Below the pieces are notes generated by a model, which had not been told where the DNA came from, made no database searches, and was given only the letters and a program-made list of their open reading frames with translations. 36,680 nt of DNA from a virus: positions 1 to 36,680 of IMG/VR virus record IMGVR_UViG_3300010354_016967; one strand, 5' to 3'. The translations under genes and the position numbers were made by a program. Every line of letters begins with the position of its first letter. Position 1 is the stretch's first letter. Below are positions 14,708 to 21,523 of the stretch, one piece after another.

Positions 14708-14709
14708 CA

Positions 14710-14907
14710 CTAGTTTGAACTTTTCTTTATGGTATATGCATCCTTTGCAAGTTTTAATACACGAGCAGTCCGAGCGGCCTTGACCACAAAAAACTTTTTA
14801 CCTTCAATCTCATCCTCATTAATAATATCACATTCAACAACTTCATTGTTGAATCTATTAACAAGAACAACGTTAATTTTTGGAACAAATTTATTTTTTA
14901 AATTCAT
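14710..14907 (-). CDS. Hypothetical small basic protein
   Basis: 65 residues with a beta-rich core (INVVLVNRFNNEVVECDI, KKFFVVKAARTARVL) and a basic tail. It may be a small barrel. It is the last gene of the long operon that begins at primase and ends just before the promoter at 14679-14707. No family recognised. Confidence 0.55.
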   Translation of the reverse strand: MNLKNKFVPKINVVLVNRFNNEVVECDIINEDEIEGKKFFVVKAARTARVLKLAKDAYTIKKSSN

Positions 14908-14928
14908 GTTTACACCTCGTCATGAGGT

Positions 14929-16470
14929 TTACATTGTACTTTGTTTTACATATTTCTGCAACAGATCAAAATACTGTGAATTGTGTTTTTGAATAGTAAT
15001 TGTCTTGTCTGTATATAAATTGAGCCATCCTATTTTTCTTGCTTCTTTAGGTGTTAGCTTCAATATGCTCAAATAATGAAGAGATGACCATGGCTCCCCT
15101 GCATTAAGGTTAATAAGCTTCATTTTTCGTACAACCGCTCGCCTAATCTCACTAGCACGGATGCTTGACATCTCTCCCCTTTCCCAATAATCAGCTGTCT
15201 TGTCGGGAAAGAACGTGTATCCGTATTTTTCAGCCTCTCGTTCAAAGACGCTGGTAGATTGGCCGGCTGGTATACGCTTAGGATCATTGAGATTCAACGC
15301 ACTCCAGTTGGTATGAATATAAGGGCGTCGTTTGTACCAATCGAGTGTCTTTTCTAGGTGATCAACAAACTCTCCAGGTAAACCAATAATGTTGCAGCAA
15401 TTCACTGTAATGTTTGCTTCGCATATATCGTGGTAAAAGTGATCTAAAAACTCTTTACCATGCTTAAAACTAAAAGCTTTTCCTACAGCTCTCGAAGCTT
15501 CAGGATGAAAAGATTCTATGCCAAAAGAACATCCCACAAGTCCAGCTTTATAAAGTCGACGTGCTGTATCTTGATATCTATGTGCCAAGTCTAAACGGAG
15601 ATATCCCATGAAATTTATTCGGAACGGTAGAGATTCTACCATTTCACAAAACTGATTTACCCTCTCATCATTATCATTGAAAGTATCATCCGTCAACCAA
15701 TAGTGAGTTGTTTTGTATTTTTCAAAATTATTAATTATCTCTTCTCTTACACAGGATAACGGTCTTTCAAATGTACCTACTTTTTTGCCAAGATTTTCAA
15801 ACTGACAAAATTTGCATTTGAAAATACAACCTCTTGATGTTTCTATAGGAACAGGCTCGCTGGGCACTACACAATCAGATTCATGCCATTTAAAATCACA
15901 TCCTGTTATCTGCCAATCATATGGTTTTTTCTGAAGACCACTTCTTTTTACACGATCAAGTAGTTGGGGGAGTTTGTTTTCTGCGTCGCCTTGTATGGTA
16001 TAATCAGGAGAAAGAATTTCAGTGAAAGCTATGGCCTGTGACCCTCCAACAACTACCTTATTATTGTATTTGCTTCGAAAGTGCTTCAATGTATTGATTA
16101 TTTTATAAATCACACCTTCAGGTGAAAGTCTTTTTATAAAAGCTTCGGATGAGTAGTCGCCCTTTGGATAAATTAATAAAGAAGTTCCTACTCCAATAAT
16201 CGTCTTTTCATCAATAAAGTGTTCACAAATTTCAATAATTTTTTCTAAAGGCAACAGTTGTATTTTTGAAATAACTTGTACTTTGTAACCGTGTTGTCGG
16301 GCGGCCCAGGCAGCTTTGTATGGCCCTAGTACTCTCATTCCAAGAAACGTATGAAACTCATACATCGAGTGATTTATTGCCCGTACGTCTTTTCCAATAC
16401 GTTCGCTGTTACTAATAAAGTCCACACTGGAATCTCCGGTTATAATTAATAAATCAACGGCTTTACTCAT
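14929..16470 (-). CDS. Radical SAM protein with N-terminal Rossmann (B12-binding-like) domain, copy 2
   Basis: 513 residues. Residues 1-190 resemble the Rossmann domain that binds cobalamin in class B radical SAM enzymes, but the D-x-H-x-x-G motif is not seen, so cobalamin binding is doubtful. The cluster-binding C-x3-C-x2-C is at C215, C219 and C222 (RGCIFKCKFCQFE). A radical SAM barrel follows, with GIES at its usual place (CSFGIESFHP) and NIIGLPGE. Such enzymes use S-adenosylmethionine to start radical chemistry on peptides, nucleic acids, lipids or sugars. It is a clear paralogue of the next upstream gene and overlaps it by 8 bases, so they probably act together. Confidence 0.85.
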   Translation of the reverse strand: MSKAVDLLIITGDSSVDFISNSERIGKDVRAINHSMYEFHTFLGMRVLGPYKAAWAARQHGYKVQVISKIQLLPLEKIIEICEHFIDEKTIIGVGTSLLIYPKGDYSSEAFIKRLSPEGVIYKIINTLKHFRSKYNNKVVVGGSQAIAFTEILSPDYTIQGDAENKLPQLLDRVKRSGLQKKPYDWQITGCDFKWHESDCVVPSEPVPIETSRGCIFKCKFCQFENLGKKVGTFERPLSCVREEIINNFEKYKTTHYWLTDDTFNDNDERVNQFCEMVESLPFRINFMGYLRLDLAHRYQDTARRLYKAGLVGCSFGIESFHPEASRAVGKAFSFKHGKEFLDHFYHDICEANITVNCCNIIGLPGEFVDHLEKTLDWYKRRPYIHTNWSALNLNDPKRIPAGQSTSVFEREAEKYGYTFFPDKTADYWERGEMSSIRASEIRRAVVRKMKLINLNAGEPWSSLHYLSILKLTPKEARKIGWLNLYTDKTITIQKHNSQYFDLLQKYVKQSTM

Positions 16471-17968
16471 TATGCATCAACTTATTGAAATAATTTAACA
16501 TGAATTGTGTTCTGAGGGAGGGTAAATCTTTGTGGTTGTACACCACGTTTCTTGTGTTGTTCAATATGTAGTTTTGATCAAAGCCCATAGACAACAATTC
16601 CATTGTACCCCATGCTGTGACACGACAGTTTTTATCAAAATAATTATTTAACGGTGCAACCGTATCAGCTACTTGCTGCTCAGTCATTCCATCGAGTATC
16701 CACATTTGTCGACCATCCTGTTTAATGAACTTGTAGCCATACTCTTCTGCATGAATATCAAAGTAACTGATACCTTCTCTTTCTTCTTCGTTCCAAATTC
16801 CTTGGTAGTTGGTTCTATATTTCTCTATTCCAAGCGTAGCATAGTAAGCACTCAGTTTGTTTTGCACTGCCCATTCGCCGGTTCGTTGCCAGTCATCAGG
16901 TGTTTCGTATGGTAATCCTGCTATCAAGGAGATAAAAACATTGATCTTATCACCCCAAATATTTTTTGTTAATTCCGGAACATAATCTCTAGCATGTTTA
17001 CCTGACCACGCCTTGCCTATCAAATTAGAAGCTTTTGGCGTCAAAGCTTCTATACCAAAATGTGTAGCGAGCAGTCCGGAATCTTGAAGTAGTTTCGCTG
17101 TGTGTGGGAAACGATGAATAAGATCAACACGCAAATATGTCACATATTGTATTTTAAACGGCAGGGTGGAAACCATCTCTGCCCATTGCTCAACTTTCTC
17201 CGGTGTATCATTGAACGTATCATCTGTCAGCATGTAGTTGGTTGTACCAAAGTGATCGTAATTATATAACATCTCATCACGTATCAAACTAATGTCTCGT
17301 GTATATGTTCCTTTTTTCTTCCCTAACATTGTAAATCGACAAAACTTACATTCAAAAATACATCCCCGTGCACATTCAAGCGGAAGTGACTCTCCTTGAA
17401 GGATATGAGACGATGGGTGCCACCTATGTTGACAAGACAATATATCCCACTGAGAAACGACCTTTCTCGACAACCCGTGATTTTTAATTTTGTCAATGAT
17501 AGGAACAATTTTATTTTCTGCAAAGCTTACAACAACATGATCAAACTTATATCCATACTTTTCTATCAATTGAGACCAGATGTGAGCAGAGGGACCACCA
17601 ATAATTGTTTTGTTTGTTGGAGTGAGTGGCAACTCACGCATGAATTGAGCGATAGAACGACACCCCCGACCATTAGCAAAGGTTGAACTGATACCTATTA
17701 CAGTCTTTGGACCAACATACTTGGTAATAATATCTTTCAACTGCTGCTTACTTAGAAAATGAACAAAAGAAACGACTTGACAGGTATATCCTGCTTCTCG
17801 GATCCGTTGTGATATTTTTGACGGTCCAATAAACCTTGAAGGGAAGGATGTGCGATCCCCATTGAAAGATATACCCCCATGTTTCTCATTCAACTGAACG
17901 TTTGTCGTTGTTTGAGTAATATAGGACCACGCTGCTTCAAAAATAAGAACATCTACGGGTTCATTCAT
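16463..17968 (-). CDS. Radical SAM protein with N-terminal Rossmann (B12-binding-like) domain, copy 1
   Basis: 501 residues, the same architecture as its downstream neighbour: an N-terminal Rossmann-like domain with IGGPSAHIW near 123-131 but no D-x-H-x-x-G, then C203, C207 and C210 (RGCIFECKFCRFT), then the barrel with FGIEALTP and SLIAGLPYE. Shared stretches such as LGKKxGTxxR, LTDDTFND and LPFxI show the two arose by duplication. Divergence is greatest in the first 60 and last 150 residues, which would fit different substrates or a heterodimer. It is coupled to the GIY-YIG gene by ATGA overlap. The substrate is unknown. Confidence 0.85.
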   Translation of the reverse strand: MNEPVDVLIFEAAWSYITQTTTNVQLNEKHGGISFNGDRTSFPSRFIGPSKISQRIREAGYTCQVVSFVHFLSKQQLKDIITKYVGPKTVIGISSTFANGRGCRSIAQFMRELPLTPTNKTIIGGPSAHIWSQLIEKYGYKFDHVVVSFAENKIVPIIDKIKNHGLSRKVVSQWDILSCQHRWHPSSHILQGESLPLECARGCIFECKFCRFTMLGKKKGTYTRDISLIRDEMLYNYDHFGTTNYMLTDDTFNDTPEKVEQWAEMVSTLPFKIQYVTYLRVDLIHRFPHTAKLLQDSGLLATHFGIEALTPKASNLIGKAWSGKHARDYVPELTKNIWGDKINVFISLIAGLPYETPDDWQRTGEWAVQNKLSAYYATLGIEKYRTNYQGIWNEEEREGISYFDIHAEEYGYKFIKQDGRQMWILDGMTEQQVADTVAPLNNYFDKNCRVTAWGTMELLSMGFDQNYILNNTRNVVYNHKDLPSLRTQFMLNYFNKLMHNE

Positions 17969-18360
17969 AATATATGTTTTCTGTGTACTCTACAGATGAT
18001 CCAATCATTGTAAAACAATTCTGGGTGGAGCAAAACGTTGTTATCAAATTGTGCTTTTGCTTCATAGTACGTGCACTCGCCTTTATTCTTACAAAGGCGA
18101 ATAATCTCGCGGCTAAACGCTTGATCTCCTAGACGTTCAATATCTGCTTGTACAGCTTTTGAGCTTCCGAAATATGTTTTCCAATCAGAAGGAGCCAGAT
18201 AACGTTTCTTCTTACCTTTAAGGGTCTTTGTTTTTTTAAACCAAAACAGCTTTTTACCAATGTAGATTTTATTATCTACAAGGTTGGTTACCTTATATAC
18301 AAAACCATAATCATTTTCGGAAGGCTCAGTAAAGATGGCTCCGTTGTAGAGCCATGTCAT
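17965..18360 (-). CDS. GIY-YIG nuclease
   Basis: 131 residues. YGFVYKVTNLVDNKIYIGKK carries the GIY and YIG elements, TYFGSSKAV follows, then SREIIRLCK with the catalytic arginine region and TYYEAKAQ with the metal-binding glutamate. It is free-standing and covers only the catalytic domain. Such genes in phages may be homing endonucleases of the Seg type or host-DNA nucleases; there is no intron next to it. ATGA overlaps on both sides place it firmly in the operon, which argues for a phage function and against a recent insertion. Confidence 0.82.
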   Translation of the reverse strand: MTWLYNGAIFTEPSENDYGFVYKVTNLVDNKIYIGKKLFWFKKTKTLKGKKKRYLAPSDWKTYFGSSKAVQADIERLGDQAFSREIIRLCKNKGECTYYEAKAQFDNNVLLHPELFYNDWIICRVHRKHIL

Positions 18361-18527
18361 CTGTCGTCAAATAGATCGTCCTCTATTTCTTCATCTAAGT
18401 CTTCCACCTCACTACCGCAAAAAGGACAAAAGGAAACAATTGCTTCTGTTTTGTACGGTGTATGAATCACGAATTCTTCGTCGCAATTGTAACAAATAAT
18501 AGGGCCGTGTTCTTCATCTTCGAGCAT
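18357..18527 (-). CDS. Small zinc-ribbon protein
   Basis: 56 residues, short but convincing: TAGGAG six bases before the ATG at 18527, and a stop that overlaps the next start as ATGA. Two cysteine pairs (ICYNC at residues 12-15 and FCPFCG at 34-37) form a C-x2-C...C-x2-C zinc ribbon. The C-terminal third is strongly acidic (VEDLDEEIEDDLFDD). Possible roles include transcription factor mimicry or binding to a basic partner; no function is known. Confidence 0.72.
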   Translation of the reverse strand: MLEDEEHGPIICYNCDEEFVIHTPYKTEAIVSFCPFCGSEVEDLDEEIEDDLFDDR

Positions 18528-18536
18528 AAGCTACTC

Positions 18537-19241
18537 CTACCAGTTTTTAACCATGTGTTTGTCGCTGTAGTAGCATTCGTTCAGAATCTCTTCCCACTCG
18601 ACCTTGTATGTAGCTTTATCTTTCTCTCCCAGTACTCCAAACCCTCTCACCCTCTCGTGACAACAATAACACTTACCGCAGTGACCGTTCTTAAAATGAT
18701 TAACTGTGCAAGAGTGTGTTTTCCATAATACATCTTCACGTTTCAGCAAATAAAAAATCTCTACTGTGTTTTGCTTCAATAGATCAATAAATGGTAAGTA
18801 CACTTTTTCTGAACGAACAAGCTGTTTGTGTTCTGGAGTAATCACTTTGGTTGGAGCAAACATTAGTTTGTTAGCACCATTAAACCACCCATCAAAATTA
18901 CACAACCCGCTTGCCAAAGTTCTCAATCTTTTGTTTTCGGGAGGGCTCATGTCATGAAAGCGATCGTGAATGACAGTAAAATGATCAGCAGATACACCAA
19001 GGTATCTGCTAAGTTCACGAGCTTTTTCTGCTTCCCATCTTCTGCGATCTATATGAGCAGAAAAGACATACACATTGTCCCTGCCATAGAAACGCTCCAG
19101 GAGGAGATAGAGTGCTGCAGACTCCACTCCTCCTGACATAGACATAGCTACTGTTTTTAACTCACTTGGAAAAGCATAATCTAAGTCAAGCTCTGTCCCG
19201 TCTCGAAAGTTTAAGCAGCCTTTGCCCATACATCTTCCCAT
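18537..19241 (-). CDS. QueC-like PP-loop enzyme (7-cyano-7-deazaguanine synthase family)
   Basis: 234 residues. The PP-loop is SGGVES (36-41), with E where QueC has D. The zinc site C178, C188, C191, C194 (CGKCYCCHER) has the C-x9-C-x2-C-x2-C spacing seen in QueC, followed by R and F as in that family. QueC turns carboxy-deazaguanine into preQ0 using ATP and ammonia. The gene lies between NrdB (31-base overlap) and a zinc ribbon, so it is made with nucleotide-precursor enzymes. The start may be the ATG at 19229, which has GGGAAG upstream. A different amide- or nitrile-forming activity is possible because of the D-to-E change. Confidence 0.75.
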   Translation of the reverse strand: MGRCMGKGCLNFRDGTELDLDYAFPSELKTVAMSMSGGVESAALYLLLERFYGRDNVYVFSAHIDRRRWEAEKARELSRYLGVSADHFTVIHDRFHDMSPPENKRLRTLASGLCNFDGWFNGANKLMFAPTKVITPEHKQLVRSEKVYLPFIDLLKQNTVEIFYLLKREDVLWKTHSCTVNHFKNGHCGKCYCCHERVRGFGVLGEKDKATYKVEWEEILNECYYSDKHMVKNW

Positions 19242-20200
19242 GATCCAGTCATCGCACCTTTTGCATAGTCAGTGGCACGATTTTCAAAAAAGTTAGTATG
19301 TGTAGGAGCGTTAATCATCTCTTCAACCCAAGGCAAAGGATTTTTCTTTACTTTCATAATACCTTTAAGACCAAGACTGATAAGGCGACGATCAGTAATA
19401 TACCGGATATAACGTTTAACGTCATCAGCGTCCAAGTTATCCATACCACCCAAGCTAAATGATAGATCGATAAACCTATCTTCGAGCTCAACCATTTTTC
19501 CAGCAATCGTATAGATCTGGCCTTTAAGCTCATCATTCCAGATATCCCTGTTTTCTTCAACAAATGTTCGGAACAGCTTAATCATCGACTCTGCATGCAT
19601 TGTTTCGTCCACGATGCTCCAGGTCACAATCTGACCCATACCTTTCATTTTGCCATGACGAGGAAAGTTCAGCAACATGATGAAGCTCGAAAAAAGCTGC
19701 ATTCCCTCTGTAAACGCGCTGAATGCCGCAATCTGCTGTGCAATGGTCTGTTGATCCTGGCCTGCAATCGATAAGAAGTAATCGTGCTTCGCTCTCATCT
19801 CTTCGTACTCTAGAAACTCGTTGTACGTTGACTCCGGCATCCCTAAGGACTCGATCAAGTGACTGTAAGCAGCTACATGAAGGGCTTCCCTTGCAGCAAA
19901 ACCACTCAACATCATTCGCACCTCCGGCTGCGGAAAGTACGGTAAGTAGTTCTTGACGTAACCGCCCGCAACGTCCACATCTCCCTGCGTGAAGAATCGG
20001 AAAATGTTGGTTAGGAACTTCTTTTCTGATTCGGTTAATCTGTTTTTCCAATCTTTTACATCCTCAATCATCGGTACTTCTGTATGGAGCCAGTGACTTT
20101 GTTCATGCTTGAGCCATGCATCATATGCCCAAGGATAGTTAAATGGTTTAAATGAGTTTCGTTCATCTGTTAATTTTAATTTTCTTTTTGTTGCGTTCAT
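19211..20200 (-). CDS. nrdB: Ribonucleotide reductase class I, beta subunit
   Basis: 329 residues with all expected metal ligands: D74, E105, H108, then E165, E199 and H202 (VDETMH). A tyrosine at residue 112 (EALHVAAY) fits the radical tyrosine. The protein makes the di-metal/tyrosyl radical cofactor needed by NrdA to reduce ribonucleotides. It lies in one operon with NrdA and a thioredoxin but is separated from nrdA by three genes, an unusual order. C-terminal residues end SWEDVWAKAA, which would be the NrdA-docking tail. Confidence 0.93.
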   Translation of the reverse strand: MNATKRKLKLTDERNSFKPFNYPWAYDAWLKHEQSHWLHTEVPMIEDVKDWKNRLTESEKKFLTNIFRFFTQGDVDVAGGYVKNYLPYFPQPEVRMMLSGFAAREALHVAAYSHLIESLGMPESTYNEFLEYEEMRAKHDYFLSIAGQDQQTIAQQIAAFSAFTEGMQLFSSFIMLLNFPRHGKMKGMGQIVTWSIVDETMHAESMIKLFRTFVEENRDIWNDELKGQIYTIAGKMVELEDRFIDLSFSLGGMDNLDADDVKRYIRYITDRRLISLGLKGIMKVKKNPLPWVEEMINAPTHTNFFENRATDYAKGAMTGSWEDVWAKAA

Positions 20201-20201
20201 A

Positions 20202-20846
20202 TTACTCCACTGAATATCTGAGTGTTAGGCCTAACTTGAGGCCGTTAAATTTACCTGTACAATGTATGTGTTTTGTCTCAAACATCATAACGCTTCCTGG
20301 TACATAAGGAAACGCTTTTCCTGACAATCCAAAATAATATTCATGAGGATGATCTAAATGCTTTTTCCAAAACTCACGATCAATGTTATTGTTCGTATGT
20401 CCCTCTATTTCACTGGTACCTGGTATACCTTGTTCAGGCCTAGTTACGTTGAAACCGTTTCTAAAAAATTCATTAACCTTTTGTACCATTGACCATGTTA
20501 TAGGACTCATATGCCATCGTTGATCAAATACAATAAAATCAACAGGTGGTCCTTCAACAAAAATAGGAATGACAAAATTAATAGATAAGGGCCACTCTAG
20601 CTGGTGATCAACATGAGGATGATATGGTGTTTTATGCTTGTAGAAATTACCGCCAAGAAACTTTTTAATGTTGGGATAATGTTCACGAAGCACAGGTTCC
20701 ACCCACTCTAAGGCTTTTCCTGGATTAGCCTTTTGCATTACAGGAGAACGATAAACTCCTATTGAGTCATAATACTCATGTAATTTTCTGATCAGTTTTT
20801 TATCAAAAACATCAAATTTTTGTTCTGCTTCAATGGGACCAATCAT
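20202..20846 (-). CDS. 2OG-Fe(II) oxygenase-like protein
   Basis: 214 residues. H78-x-D80 (PYHPHVDHQLEWPLS) and a distal histidine (H193 or H195 in ETKHIHCTGKF), followed by R210 as the likely 2-oxoglutarate contact, match the double-stranded beta-helix oxygenase pattern. It may hydroxylate a protein or a nucleotide. It sits inside the ribonucleotide reductase operon, one base from nrdB, so a base or nucleotide substrate is worth considering. It is unrelated in detail to the AspH-type protein at 658-1215. Confidence 0.72.
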   Translation of the reverse strand: MIGPIEAEQKFDVFDKKLIRKLHEYYDSIGVYRSPVMQKANPGKALEWVEPVLREHYPNIKKFLGGNFYKHKTPYHPHVDHQLEWPLSINFVIPIFVEGPPVDFIVFDQRWHMSPITWSMVQKVNEFFRNGFNVTRPEQGIPGTSEIEGHTNNNIDREFWKKHLDHPHEYYFGLSGKAFPYVPGSVMMFETKHIHCTGKFNGLKLGLTLRYSVE

Positions 20847-21275
20847 TTAGCACCAACTTGTTTTTGCCTCGCCGAAATACTCTCTTGCAAAACCGTTTGC
20901 AATGAGTTGCTGACGAAGACTTTTCCCGTCTAAAACAACATCACCCAGGACACGACCACCATATTTGTCCCAGTCCATAAGAACAATCTGTCTCTTTTGA
21001 CTTGAATTGATAAGTTTTTTGGTAAACTCAGTTGCTGCTTCTCCTCGCTGAGCCTCTGAAGGGCACTTAGCTCTGAAGCTTTTCTCGGGAGTGTCCACTC
21101 CATATACTCTGATTGACAGCTCTTTCTTAAGAGGGTCTGGCAACCAATTGGCTTGAAAGCCAACGGTGTCGCCGTCGATGACCCTCGTAAGGACTACATC
21201 GTACGTGACACCGGCCTTTTGTTGTGCAATTGCAACTAGTGGTACAAAAAATAAGAGTGTAAGTAATTTTTTCAT
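20847..21275 (-). CDS. Secreted thermonuclease (SNase family)
   Basis: 142 residues. A signal peptide is clear (KKLLTLLFFVPLVAIAQ, cleavage near residues 17-19). The nuclease domain has every key residue of staphylococcal nuclease: D36 and D61 (calcium), T62, and catalytic R56, E64 and R108 (RVYGVDTPE, YGGRVLGDV). The mature part is about 123 residues, near the family minimum. It cleaves DNA and RNA. A secreted nuclease inside a reductase operon is odd; it may act in the periplasm on host or competing phage DNA and recycle nucleotides. Confidence 0.85.
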   Translation of the reverse strand: MKKLLTLLFFVPLVAIAQQKAGVTYDVVLTRVIDGDTVGFQANWLPDPLKKELSIRVYGVDTPEKSFRAKCPSEAQRGEAATEFTKKLINSSQKRQIVLMDWDKYGGRVLGDVVLDGKSLRQQLIANGFAREYFGEAKTSWC

Positions 21276-21523
21276 TATAGTTCTAGAGCCTCCTCTAATG
21301 CTTGCCTTGATACAGCCCCACTTACTCTTGTAATAATATTATTGTTTTCATCCAACAAGATCATGTGGGGTATTCCCTTTATACCGTAAAACACCGTCGA
21401 CTCCATATTTTCATCGACATTTACCCGTTCAATTACATAAGGGATATCCATTGTTTCCATAATGGTATCCATTTGTTTGCATTTTGTACACCACGGTGCT
21501 TCAAATTTTAATAGTCTTTTCAT
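21275..21523 (-). CDS. Thioredoxin/glutaredoxin-like protein
   Basis: 82 residues with redox motif WCTKC (C12, C15) and the cis-proline motif GIPHMIL near residue 50. The size is between glutaredoxin and thioredoxin. It directly follows nrdA and almost certainly supplies electrons to the reductase, replacing host thioredoxin. It shares its last base with the nuclease start. Confidence 0.85.
   Translation of the reverse strand: MKRLLKFEAPWCTKCKQMDTIMETMDIPYVIERVNVDENMESTVFYGIKGIPHMILLDENNNIITRVSGAVSRQALEEALEL

Noticed and set aside
19578-20051. - strand open frame of 157 residues
   Set aside because: A shifted frame inside nrdB, whose own frame carries all metal ligands. Arginine- and cysteine-rich composition is unlike neighbouring genes.
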